Source: QVMM01 sp047030855
GTDB lineage: Bacteria; Bacteroidota; Bacteroidia; Bacteroidales; Dysgonomonadaceae
NCBI GenBank assembly: GCA_047030855.1
Contig: JBKYIJ010000008.1
Coordinates: forward strand, 1,922,001 to 1,986,000
DNA length: 64,000 nt
Direction: 5' to 3'
In this document: in pieces, positions 19,976 to 27,983 of the stretch
Position numbering within the stretch: position 1 is the stretch's first letter
Layout of the letters: each line of letters starts with the position of its first letter
The notes under the pieces: model-generated
What the model saw: the letters and a program-made list of their open reading frames with translations, nothing else
Databases searched by the model: none
What the model was told of the DNA's origin: nothing
Translations under genes and position numbers: made by a program

Positions 19976-20398
19976 ATGAATAAGATTATATTATTGATTT
20001 TAGTGTTGCCTTTTATTTTTTCATGTTCGGATGATAATAAGGTTACCCCGTCGCAAGATTATACGAGTTTTCAGATAAAGAATGAAAACAAAAAGATAAC
20101 ATACCGTAATGTCGTTTCGGGATACAGGCTTTCAAACGATACTCTGAAACTTATCGCTTATATGGGAGATATGTCCCCCGAGTCCTTGTCGGTAAAAGTG
20201 ATTTTTGACTACAATAAAGTGAAGGAGGTAGAGTTTTTTTGTGACGTTTACACCGATAAAGATGTTTTAGAAAATACTTACAAATTGGGAACTCTGAAAA
20301 TAGAAGAAAACAAAAATAATATGCTCACAATCCCCTTTTATGTTTCGAGTTTTCCCATAGATAAGACTGATCCGACACAATACCCTCAATTCAAATAA
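19976..20398 (+). CDS. Small lipoprotein of unknown function
   Basis: A 140-residue protein with a classic lipoprotein signal: MNKIILLILVLPFIFSC, with the acylated cysteine at residue 17 followed by SDDN. The acidic residues after the cysteine fit the surface or outer-membrane export signal described for Bacteroidota lipoproteins. The rest is predicted beta-rich with no motif I recognise. It is monocistronic, has its own -7 element, and ends at a terminator shared with the convergent biotin-carrier gene. Confidence 0.7.
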   Translation: MNKIILLILVLPFIFSCSDDNKVTPSQDYTSFQIKNENKKITYRNVVSGYRLSNDTLKLIAYMGDMSPESLSVKVIFDYNKVKEVEFFCDVYTDKDVLENTYKLGTLKIEENKNNMLTIPFYVSSFPIDKTDPTQYPQFK

Positions 20399-20426
20399 AA
20401 ACAGGCTGCCATCGGCAGCCTGTTTT
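20398..20426. terminator. Bidirectional terminator
   Basis: AAAACAGGCTGCC (20398-20410), loop ATC, then GGCAGCCTGTTTT (20414-20426): a perfect 13-bp stem with A and T flanks. It serves both the lipoprotein gene and the convergent biotin-carrier operon. Confidence 0.9.
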
Positions 20427-20453
20427 GCTTGTTATAAAGAGTTTGTTCTTCTC

Positions 20454-20867
20454 TTATTCGATTACCATCAGCAGAACGCCTTCCAAGACAGAATCTCCTT
20501 TTGCGACTTTGATTTCTTTTACTTTACCGTCCTGAGTAGCAGCAATGTTGTTTTCCATTTTCATTGCTTCGAGGATAGCAACCGTTTGTCCTTTCTTTAC
20601 ATCGTCTCCGACATTTACTTTGATGTCTACGATGATGCCCGGAAGCGGAGACTTAATGCTGCCTGCACCCCCGCCGCTTGGTTTCGATGTGCCTGAAGAA
20701 CTGGCAACAGGGCGTTGGATCTTCGGAGCCGATTCTTCTACTTTGGGTTTCTCAAGCTCTATTTTGTATGAAGTACCGTTAACCGTTACTTCAGCCTGAG
20801 TTTCTTCCATTTTATCAACGGCAACTTCGTATTCTTTACCGTTTATTTTATATTTAAACTTTTTCAT
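20454..20867 (-). CDS. mmdC: Biotin carrier subunit of methylmalonyl-CoA decarboxylase / acyl-CoA carboxylase
   Basis: A 137-residue protein with the biotinylation motif EAMKMENNI (lysine near residue 103) in a C-terminal biotinyl domain. A flexible S/G/P/A-rich linker (about residues 53-72) and an N-terminal region (FKYKINGKEYEVAV) precede it. The carrier moves CO2 between the carboxyltransferase (MmdA, two genes upstream) and either a membrane decarboxylase or a biotin carboxylase. It is the last gene of the mce-mmdA operon, and neither of those partners follows; a terminator does. Confidence 0.88.
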   Translation of the reverse strand: MKKFKYKINGKEYEVAVDKMEETQAEVTVNGTSYKIELEKPKVEESAPKIQRPVASSSGTSKPSGGGAGSIKSPLPGIIVDIKVNVGDDVKKGQTVAILEAMKMENNIAATQDGKVKEIKVAKGDSVLEGVLLMVIE

Positions 20868-20879
20868 ATTGATACGTTT

Positions 20880-21059
20880 TTACTTTTTGTTCGGAATTTC
20901 TCGCATGCCAAATATTTTGTCGCTCCAAGGCAGATAGTCATGTGAAGTTCTTTTGAATGTGAGAACGTTGCTCTCCACATCGTGTACTTCGTCCTGAATA
21001 TCGTACAATGCCATAGCTATAACAGCTAATACATCATTGGGAATATTTTGATCACTCAT
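20880..21059 (-). CDS. 59-residue conserved-position protein inside the mmd operon
   Basis: A short ORF (MSDQNIPNDV start, ending WSDKIFGMREIPNKK) fills the gap between mmdA (27 bases away) and the biotin carrier (12 bases away). It has no membrane segment. The N-terminal half is acidic and predicted helical, followed by a basic tail. Its place resembles that of the small delta/epsilon accessory subunits of Na+-dependent decarboxylases (MmdD/MmdE of Veillonella), but the missing membrane helix argues against a direct OadG equivalent. Function is unknown; the tight spacing is the main support that it is translated. Confidence 0.7.
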   Translation of the reverse strand: MSDQNIPNDVLAVIAMALYDIQDEVHDVESNVLTFKRTSHDYLPWSDKIFGMREIPNKK

Positions 21060-21086
21060 AATACTTTATTTTGATGTTCAGTAAGA

Positions 21087-22646
21087 TTATAGTGGCAGGT
21101 TGTCGTGCTTCTTAGCAGGATTGGTTTGCCTTTTTGTCCGTAGTTGTTCCAAAGCACGTATTACGCGGAAACGCGTGTTGCGTGGTTCGATAACATCGTC
21201 GATGTAACCGTATCTTGCTGCATTGTAAGGGTTGCAGAACAGTTTGTTATACTCGTCCTTCTTAGCGGCGGCAACTTCTGTTTGTTTAGCAGGATCTGTT
21301 TCGGCTTTGATTTCTTTCGCATAAAGAACTTCTGCTGCTCCGTCAGCGCCCATTACGGCGATTTCGGCAGTAGGCCAAGCATAGTTGATATCGCCGCGAA
21401 GTTGTTTACAACTCATCACAATGTGAGAGCCTCCGTAAGATTTACGCAGAGTAACCGTTACTTTAGGCACGGTTGCTTCGCCGTACGCGTAAAGAAGTTT
21501 TGCCCCGTGCGTGATAACGCCTCCGTATTCTTGTCCTGTTCCCGGAAGGAATCCCGGAACGTCAACCAATGTTACAAGCGGAATATTGAATGCGTCGCAG
21601 AAACGAACGAAACGTGCCGCTTTGCGTGATGCATTGATGTCAAGTACTCCGGCCATGTATTGAGGTTGGTTGGCAACCACTCCGACAGATTGTCCGTTCA
21701 TGCGGGCGAAACCTACGATGATGTTTTTTGCGTAGTTTGCATGTACTTCAAGAAACTCGCCGTTGTCGATAACTGCACCGATAACTTGGTACATATCATA
21801 TGCTTTGTTCGGGTTGTCGGGAATGATTTCGTTCAGCAAGTCGTCCATTCTGGCGATCGGATCGCTGCATTCTTTGCGTGGAGCTTCTTCCATGTTGTTT
21901 GAAGGAAGGAAGCTGTATAATTTTTTAATCAGTTCGATTCCGTCATCTTCGTTGGCAACTGAGAATTGTGCCACGCCCGATTTTGTTGTATGTACCGACG
22001 CTCCGCCCAGTTCTTCCTGAGTTACGTCCTCGCCTGTAACGGTTTTTACAACTTTAGGTCCTGTAAGGAACATATAAGAAGTTCCTTCCGACATGATGAT
22101 GAAGTCTGTCAAAGCCGGTGAATATACGGCTCCTCCTGCACAAGGTCCGAAAATAGCCGAGATTTGAGGAATAACACCTGACGCAAGAATATTACGCTGG
22201 AATATTTCGGAATATCCTGCCAGCGCATTTACACCTTCCTGAATACGAGCGCCACCCGAGTCGTTGATGCCGATGCAGGGTGCACCCACTTTCATTGCCA
22301 TATCCATTACTTTGCATATCTTTTGTGCCATTGTTTCTGACAATGATCCTCCGATAACCGTGAAGTCCTGTGCAAAGACATAGACAAGACGCCCGTCCAT
22401 TGTTCCGCAACCTGTTACGACACCGTCGCCTGCAAATTTTTGTTTTTCCATTCCGAAGTTCGTGCAACGATGTTCTACAAACATGTCGAACTCTTCGAAA
22501 CTGCCTTCGTCCAGCAACAGAGCGATACGCTCGCGTGCTGTGTATTTTCCTTTTGCGTGCTGAGATTCGATTCTTTTCTCTCCGCCGCCTAATCGGGCTT
22601 TTTCACGAAGTTGAATAAGCTCTTTTACTTTTTCAAGCTGGCTCAT
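21087..22646 (-). CDS. mmdA: Methylmalonyl-CoA decarboxylase / acyl-CoA carboxylase carboxyltransferase subunit
   Basis: A 519-residue carboxyltransferase of the crotonase superfamily, of the usual length for MmdA/PccB. The two acyl-CoA carboxyltransferase halves are visible: GGSLSETMAQKICKVMDMA with GINDSGGARIQEGV (about residue 127) in the first, and LVDVPGFLPGTGQEYGG (about 365) with GGAYVVMS-like YGGSHIVMSC in the second. It transfers the carboxyl group of (S)-methylmalonyl-CoA to biotin on the carrier protein, or the reverse. With the epimerase upstream, it fits propionate formation via the succinate pathway. Confidence 0.9.
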   Translation of the reverse strand: MSQLEKVKELIQLREKARLGGGEKRIESQHAKGKYTARERIALLLDEGSFEEFDMFVEHRCTNFGMEKQKFAGDGVVTGCGTMDGRLVYVFAQDFTVIGGSLSETMAQKICKVMDMAMKVGAPCIGINDSGGARIQEGVNALAGYSEIFQRNILASGVIPQISAIFGPCAGGAVYSPALTDFIIMSEGTSYMFLTGPKVVKTVTGEDVTQEELGGASVHTTKSGVAQFSVANEDDGIELIKKLYSFLPSNNMEEAPRKECSDPIARMDDLLNEIIPDNPNKAYDMYQVIGAVIDNGEFLEVHANYAKNIIVGFARMNGQSVGVVANQPQYMAGVLDINASRKAARFVRFCDAFNIPLVTLVDVPGFLPGTGQEYGGVITHGAKLLYAYGEATVPKVTVTLRKSYGGSHIVMSCKQLRGDINYAWPTAEIAVMGADGAAEVLYAKEIKAETDPAKQTEVAAAKKDEYNKLFCNPYNAARYGYIDDVIEPRNTRFRVIRALEQLRTKRQTNPAKKHDNLPL

Positions 22647-22702
22647 ATTTTTTTCTTTTATATTTTAATAGATATTATTTCTGTTTCTGTGTAAACATCA
22701 GA

Positions 22703-22736
22703 AAGGCTTTATAATAGATGTTTATTATAAAGCCTT
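22703..22736 (-). terminator. Strong hairpin between mce and mmdA
   Basis: AAGGCTTTATAATA (22703-22716) and TATTATAAAGCCTT (22723-22736) form a perfect 14-bp stem with a six-base loop. The following T tract on the minus strand is short (TTTC). It could be a partial terminator or an RNA-stability element that sets the ratio of epimerase to carboxylase. Confidence 0.55.
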
Positions 22737-22749
22737 CGTATGCCTATGT

Positions 22750-23166
22750 TTATTGTTTTTTTGGAACTTCACAAAGTTCTGTCAATACTCCGCAAGTTGA
22801 TTTCGGGTGAAGGAATGCGATATCCAATCCTTCTGCTCCGCGGCGCGGCGCTTTGTCTATCAGTTGTACACCCTTTTCTTCTACTTCTTTAAGGGCATTT
22901 GCAACGCCGTCTTCGATGCAATAAGCAATGTGGTGTATGCCTTGTCCTCTTTTTTCCAAGAATTTGGCAATCGTGCTGTCAGGACTTGTCGGTTCAAGAA
23001 GTTCGATTTTCGTTTGCCCGATTTTGAAAAAAGCTGTTTTCACTTTTTGATCTTCTACAACTTCAATGTTATAGCATTTTACTCCCAAAATACCTTCATA
23101 ATAAGGTAAACATTCTTCGATGCTGTTTACGGCAATGCCCAAATGTTCGATGTGTGAAATATTCAT
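22750..23166 (-). CDS. mce: Methylmalonyl-CoA epimerase
   Basis: A 138-residue protein of the vicinal oxygen chelate fold. Metal-binding positions are visible in IEHLGIAV (His near residue 8), ELLEPTS (about 56) and HHIAYCIED (about 79-87). It interconverts (R)- and (S)-methylmalonyl-CoA between the B12-dependent mutase and the decarboxylase. First gene of the operon; a TACTTTTG -7-like element lies on the minus strand at 23205-23212. Confidence 0.92.
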   Translation of the reverse strand: MNISHIEHLGIAVNSIEECLPYYEGILGVKCYNIEVVEDQKVKTAFFKIGQTKIELLEPTSPDSTIAKFLEKRGQGIHHIAYCIEDGVANALKEVEEKGVQLIDKAPRRGAEGLDIAFLHPKSTCGVLTELCEVPKKQ

Positions 23167-23204
23167 AACCTTTTTAATAAGTGAGAATTAATAATTTTAG
23201 GTTA

Positions 23205-23212
23205 CAAAAGTA
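23205..23212 (-). promoter_or_regulatory. Possible -7 element for the mce operon
   Basis: The minus strand reads TACTTTTG (TAnnTTTG), about 40 bases upstream of the mce start. The rest of the 240-base gap (23167-23406) is AT-rich; I see no other element in it. Confidence 0.4.
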
Positions 23213-23406
23213 ATACTTAATTATAAGATCAAGAAATTAAATAAGATGAAAATAGTCTGTTAATTTTTAATACGTATAAGACGTTTTAAAATATATTCAA
23301 TTTAAAATTTTTAAACATATTGCGATGCAACTATGTTGATTATTATACGTCTTTTGTTTGTGAATTGCATAGACTCTGAAAAATTGAATATTAAAATATA
23401 AAATTA

Positions 23407-24075
23407 ATGAAACGACTAAAAATTTACCTTATGATTGCTTTTGCAGGTGTATTTGTTTTTACATCGTGCGAAAAAGATCCGGATTGGGATGATCTGGATT
23501 ATAATTATATCGTACAGACAGATTATAAAGAGGGTACGGATTTCGACAAATATTCTCTATACTCGGTTAACGATACGGTTTACGTGATCGGCAGTTCAAA
23601 CTCCGAAGACGGTATCGAAAAATGGGTTTACAGCGAAAGTGCGAGAGCCAGAGGCATGATCGATCAGGTTATAAAAAACATGAACGACAGAGGCTATATT
23701 GTTGCAGATGCGGCAATGGAAAAACCCGAACTTACTTTTCAACTGGTATATATTCAGGATATGAGGTACTACTGGGGCTATTACGGCTCATGGTGGGATT
23801 ATTGGGGTTATTGGACAGGTTCGAACTGGGGCTATTATCCTTATCCTGTCGTGTATTCCTATGCAGTAGGGTCTGTCATTGTAGATATGCTCGATAATAA
23901 CGGTGAACCGATACAGAACCCGGGAGAACACAAACCGCGTAAACCTGTCATTTGGAACGCCTACGCAACGGGACAGCTTTCGTCAAGTAACCAGTTTAAT
24001 CAGGAAGTTGCCGAATGGTCGATCAATCAGGCATTCAACCAATCTCCTTATCTAAGAAAAAAGATTCTTTACTAA
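23407..24075 (+). CDS. DUF4136 family lipoprotein
   Basis: A 222-residue protein with a lipoprotein signal ending VFTSC (acylated cysteine at residue 21), followed by EKDPDWDD. The DUF4136 pattern is seen in DFDKYSLYSVNDT and in a striking aromatic block around residues 118-150 rich in Y, W and G (for example YYWGYYGSWWDYWGYW). The C-terminal NQAFNQSPYL is also typical. It is probably an outer-membrane lipoprotein of unknown role and is co-transcribed with the beta-barrel gene 20 bases downstream. Confidence 0.78.
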   Translation: MKRLKIYLMIAFAGVFVFTSCEKDPDWDDLDYNYIVQTDYKEGTDFDKYSLYSVNDTVYVIGSSNSEDGIEKWVYSESARARGMIDQVIKNMNDRGYIVADAAMEKPELTFQLVYIQDMRYYWGYYGSWWDYWGYWTGSNWGYYPYPVVYSYAVGSVIVDMLDNNGEPIQNPGEHKPRKPVIWNAYATGQLSSSNQFNQEVAEWSINQAFNQSPYLRKKILY

Positions 24076-24095
24076 ATAATTAATCACGAAAGGAA

Positions 24096-24722
24096 ATGAA
24101 GAAAAATATATTATACGGTATTATTTCGGCTTTTGTAATGATTACGTTCTTTTCGCAGGGAATAAAATCACAGAATGCCGATGATACGAAGATCACAATA
24201 TCGGGACAATGGCAGTTTAATGCTCCTGTAAATAATAACTATTCCGATGTCGCAAGCGGATGGGGTGCCAATATCGAAGCCCTTTACAATATTGACAAAA
24301 AATGGTCGGCAGGAGCTTTTATGTCTTGGCATACTAATAATGAGTATCTGCCGAGGCAGACATATTTTGGTTCTACTTCAGCTGTTAATATGGATATGCA
24401 GAATTCGTTATATCAATTGCCGTTCGGTTTGGCAGGGCGTTATAAGTTCCTTAACGGAAAAATAGAGCCTTATGTAGGATTGAAAGTTGGTGCGAACTAT
24501 GTAAAACAACGCAGTTATTCCAATCTGTTTGCGTGGGAGGATAAGAGTTGGGGATTCTTTGTTTCGCCCGAAATAGGTGCAACCATTTATCCTTTCAGAA
24601 CGCGTACCGTAGGGTTCCTTGTGTCAGGCTATTACAGCTATTCTACGAATAAACTCAGCTTTTTCGAACAGGATGGGATCAATAATTTAGGATTCAGAGT
24701 TGGTTTAGTTATAAATATGTAG
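24096..24722 (+). CDS. Outer-membrane beta-barrel protein
   Basis: A 208-residue protein with an N-terminal signal (IISAFVMITFFSQGIKSQ), then alternating aromatic strands (KKWSAGAFMSWHTN, KIEPYVGLKVGANYV, TVGFLVSGYYSYS) and a final strand NLGFRVGLVINM, the form of an eight-stranded OmpA/porin-like barrel. It probably inserts in the outer membrane alongside the DUF4136 lipoprotein encoded just upstream. Specific function unknown. Confidence 0.75.
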   Translation: MKKNILYGIISAFVMITFFSQGIKSQNADDTKITISGQWQFNAPVNNNYSDVASGWGANIEALYNIDKKWSAGAFMSWHTNNEYLPRQTYFGSTSAVNMDMQNSLYQLPFGLAGRYKFLNGKIEPYVGLKVGANYVKQRSYSNLFAWEDKSWGFFVSPEIGATIYPFRTRTVGFLVSGYYSYSTNKLSFFEQDGINNLGFRVGLVINM

Positions 24723-24748
24723 GTTTTCCTTCTTTTTATATAGACAGG

Positions 24749-24786
24749 CAGCTGTTTCTTCTTAAGGGAAATGGCTGCTCTTTTTT
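24749..24786 (+). terminator. Rho-independent terminator after the beta-barrel gene
   Basis: GCAGCTGTTTC (about 24749-24759) pairs with GGAAATGGCTGC (about 24767-24778) using two G-U pairs; a run of T follows. Confidence 0.75.
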
Positions 24787-25107
24787 ATATAAAGGCGTTT
24801 TAATACGATTGTATAAAAAAAAGAAAAGGTTGTCATCACGACAACCAATCTTTGTTGTTAACCTTAATCTAATACCATGAAAAACACACTACAAAAATAA
24901 TGTATTTTTTTTGAATAAAACAAAAATATTGCTGTTAAATTTTTGTTGTTTAACATTATTTTATTGTTTTAATAAATGTTTTACTTGACAAAATGTATTA
25001 TGAAATGCTTTTTTCGGGAAGTATTTATTTCTGTATTTTAAAAAAAGCAATTAATTTAGAGCACGGTATTATAACAAAACGTTATAATTATCGTTTTTAC
25101 ACTAAAT
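24787..25107 (+). other. Non-coding stretch with a hairpin, a seven-codon ORF and an inverted repeat
   Basis: This AT-rich gap holds no gene. It contains a 7-bp hairpin GGTTGTC-ATCAC-GACAACC (24828-24846), then an unusually GC-balanced stretch leading to a tiny ORF, ATG at 24877 to TAA at 24900 (MKNTLQK). After that come poly-T rich DNA and a perfect 8-bp inverted repeat ATTATAAC/GTTATAAT (25068-25088) just before the histidine kinase. Whether any of this is transcribed is unknown. Confidence 0.45.
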
Positions 25108-26308
25108 ATGAAGTTTTCGGAATACAATAGTTTATTCAAATACGTATTTGTCGGCGTAGCTATAATCATAGTTATAGGTTCGCTTATTATATCGAACCAT
25201 TTGGTAAAGGATTTGTCAAAAGAAGAAAGGCTTAAAATCGAATTATGGGCTGAAGCTACACGTCAAGTCGCCTCCGAAGATGAGTTTTCGAATATGAGCC
25301 TTATATTGCAGATTCTGTCGGGAAACACTACAATCCCTGTTATTCTGTGCGATTCTGAGGATAATGTTTTGTCTTATGCCAATATCAAATTGCCGGAAAA
25401 AATTGACTCATCTGCATTTATTAATACAAAAGTGCAGGAATTTAAAAAAAGACATGATCCGATAATAATAGACTCCGAAGACTTCAAGCAATATGTATAT
25501 TATGATGATTCCTATATACTGAAACGTTTACAGGTATATCCGTATATTCAGATGGGAATATTGTCGGTTTTTATTCTTGTGTCGTTTCTCGCGCTCCTAA
25601 GCACGAAAAAAGCGGAACAGAACAAAGTTTGGGTCGGTTTGTCTAAAGAGACTGCGCATCAGCTCGGTACACCCATTTCTTCGCTTATGGCATGGACTGA
25701 ATATCTGAAAACAAAAAATACGGAATCTTCGATAGCCGAGGAAATGGAAAAGGATGTGAACCGTCTGGAAATAGTTGCAGAGCGTTTCTCCAAAATAGGT
25801 TCTGCACCCGCTCCCGATATATTGGAATTGAAGGAGGTTGTGAAGAATTCTGTAAATTATCTACAAAACAGAATATCCAAAAAAGTAAAATTCATTTTTG
25901 CTTTTCCTAAAACGGATGTTTTGGTTCCTGTGAGCAGTTCACTCTTCAGCTGGGTGATCGAAAACATTACAAAAAACGCAGTGGATGCTATGGAAGGCAA
26001 AGGAAGTATAACCTACACGATTACCGAAAATAACAATTGTGTTTTTTTTGGATATTACCGATACGGGAAAAGGCATTCCGAAATCGAAATTTAAAACGGT
26101 ATTCTCGCCCGGTTATACGACTAAAGCCCGTGGGTGGGGGTTAGGGCTTTCCCTTACCAAAAGGATTATCGAGTCTTATCATAAGGGAAGAATATATGTC
26201 AAGTCCTCAGAATTAGGCGTTGGAACGACATTCAGAATTGAACTCAAAAAAAGGTTAAGATTTTTCTTCTTCCCAAACAAAACAATCATTAAATTCTCTT
26301 TTCAATGA
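25108..26308 (+). pseudogene. Sensor histidine kinase, apparent frameshift(s)
   Basis: Two N-terminal membrane segments (about residues 11-29 and 148-165) flank a periplasmic sensor region. The cytoplasmic part carries the H-box SKETAHQLGTPISSL (His184), N-box ENITKNAVDAM, G1 DTGKGIP and G2 GWGLGLSL. The frame changes between N-box and G1: one extra T in the run 26042-26049 must be removed. The C-terminal frame then runs into ispE, but removing one A from the run 26246-26252 would place the stop at 26256-26258, giving 382 residues. No response regulator is adjacent, so the partner is unknown. Phosphotransfer function is inferred from the motifs. Confidence 0.8.
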
Positions 26309-27070
26309 AGTCGGTTCAGTGAATATTCCATAAACGGAAGATCCCGAACCCGACATGGATGCATAAACGGCTCCCAAGCCATATAAGCGTTGTTTAATTC
26401 CTTTTATTCGGGGATATTTAGGGAATATGCTTTGCTCAAAATCGTTAACCATTACACTTTTCCATTCTTCGACAGGAAGGGCAACGATTTCTTTTAAGGA
26501 TATCGGGGGTTGTTGAGGTGTGATTTCGGCAAAAGCGTCTTTTGTCGGAATATGAATATCGGGTTTTATTACAACCAGATAATATTCTTCCAGATTCAGA
26601 TTGATTTCTTCTAATTGTTCGCCGATGCCTTTTGCAAACATCGGTCGGTTGTAGATAAAAAACGGACAATCGGCTCCGAGTTGTAATGCAAGAGTTACCA
26701 ATGTAGCGTCATCTACATTTAATGAACAAAACTTATTAAGAAGTTGCAGCATAAAAGCCGCGTCAGCCGATCCTCCTCCAAGCCCTGCTCCGAACGGAAT
26801 TTTTTTCAACAGATGAATTTCCAGAGGCGGAATGTCATATTCCTCTCGCATTAATCGTAGAGCTTTTATCACCAAATTGTTTTCGGGAAGAGCATCTACT
26901 TTAATGCCTTGTTGTATAAAAGAATCTTTTCCGTCTTTTGAAGGAATAATTTCAAGAGCATCTTTTATTGCGACGGGATAAAATATTGTTTCGAGATTGT
27001 GATATCCGTCAGGACGTTTCGAAACAATATTCAATCCCAGATTTATTTTAGCATTCGGAAAAGTAATCAT
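26255..27070 (-). CDS. ispE: 4-diphosphocytidyl-2-C-methyl-D-erythritol kinase
   Basis: A 271-residue GHMP kinase of the non-mevalonate isoprenoid pathway, which phosphorylates CDP-methylerythritol. It shows the N-terminal AKINLGLNIVSKRPDGYHNL, the ATP-binding glycine loop PFGAGLGGGSADAAF (about residues 90-104) and the C-terminal SMSGSGSSVYGIF. It is the last gene of the rnhA-DUF2461-ddh-ispE operon, three bases after ddh, and is convergent with the histidine kinase. Confidence 0.92.
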   Translation of the reverse strand: MITFPNAKINLGLNIVSKRPDGYHNLETIFYPVAIKDALEIIPSKDGKDSFIQQGIKVDALPENNLVIKALRLMREEYDIPPLEIHLLKKIPFGAGLGGGSADAAFMLQLLNKFCSLNVDDATLVTLALQLGADCPFFIYNRPMFAKGIGEQLEEINLNLEEYYLVVIKPDIHIPTKDAFAEITPQQPPISLKEIVALPVEEWKSVMVNDFEQSIFPKYPRIKGIKQRLYGLGAVYASMSGSGSSVYGIFTEPTSLKREFNDCFVWEEEKS

Positions 27071-27073
27071 TTT

Positions 27074-27970
27074 TTACACCAGTTTTTTGATTAGCGATTC
27101 ACGATCCCCGTAGATGAAATCGATTATCGGAATTTCTATCATCGTATAAGCGCCCGCTTTTTGCTTCATCGCTGCGCGAGCCGAGGCTACCAGCACTTGC
27201 GCTGTTAAAGCAGGGTTGTTTATCCGCATATTGAAATCGAACAACTGATTCTGTGTTTCGCCCGAAACGCCTTTGCGAACCATATTCACGCCGTGTCCCA
27301 TATCTTTCAGGTTGTCGACGTTGTCAACCTGCACGACATGCGTTTCGTCATGAGCAAAATAATCGTCTGTTTTGATTGCTTTGGCTACATCTTCAAATTT
27401 GTGTCCTTCCTCTATTTCCACATACACCATTCTGCGATGAATGCTTGTCCCGAGCGGAATTGTCATTGAAAGGGCTGCTTTTACTCCCTTGATCGCTTTT
27501 ACTGCAACCGTATGCCCCATGCTCATTCCGGGTCCGAAATTGGTATATGTAATGCCTTTTGGCGCCATAAATTCCATCATGGATCGTATCATCGAATCGG
27601 TTCCCGGATCCCATCCCGCCGAAATGATCGAAACCTTGTTGTTCGCTTTTGCCACAGCATCAAGATTTTTTCTCAGTTCGACTATTCCTCCGTGTATGTC
27701 GTAGCTGTCAACCGTGTTAATGCCGTTTTCGAGACATTCCTTTGCATAGCTCTCTACGCTTCGCGTAGGAGTACAGAGTATGGCGACATCGACATCCGAA
27801 AGTTTTTTTATGCTGTCGGTTACGGTGTATTGTTTCAGTTCGGTAGGAACGTTGTTTGTGTCGCGTCTTACAATTCCCGCAACTTCTATGTCTGATGATG
27901 CGTTTATGGCATCCAGCGTATATTTTCCGATATTGCCATATCCGATAATGGCAGCTCTTATTTTTTTCAT
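27074..27970 (-). CDS. ddh: meso-Diaminopimelate D-dehydrogenase
   Basis: A 298-residue NADP-dependent enzyme that reductively aminates tetrahydrodipicolinate directly to meso-diaminopimelate, bypassing the succinylase route. An N-terminal Rossmann GYGNIGKYTLDA loop (about residues 10-21) is followed by CTPTRSVESYA, the substrate region SAGWDPGTDSM (about 136-146) and PGMSMGHTVAVKAI. It supplies the substrate of LysA (11270-12427) and peptidoglycan. Co-transcribed with DUF2461 upstream (13 bases) and ispE downstream (3 bases). Confidence 0.92.
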   Translation of the reverse strand: MKKIRAAIIGYGNIGKYTLDAINASSDIEVAGIVRRDTNNVPTELKQYTVTDSIKKLSDVDVAILCTPTRSVESYAKECLENGINTVDSYDIHGGIVELRKNLDAVAKANNKVSIISAGWDPGTDSMIRSMMEFMAPKGITYTNFGPGMSMGHTVAVKAIKGVKAALSMTIPLGTSIHRRMVYVEIEEGHKFEDVAKAIKTDDYFAHDETHVVQVDNVDNLKDMGHGVNMVRKGVSGETQNQLFDFNMRINNPALTAQVLVASARAAMKQKAGAYTMIEIPIIDFIYGDRESLIKKLV

Positions 27971-27983
27971 TTATTACTTGCTG

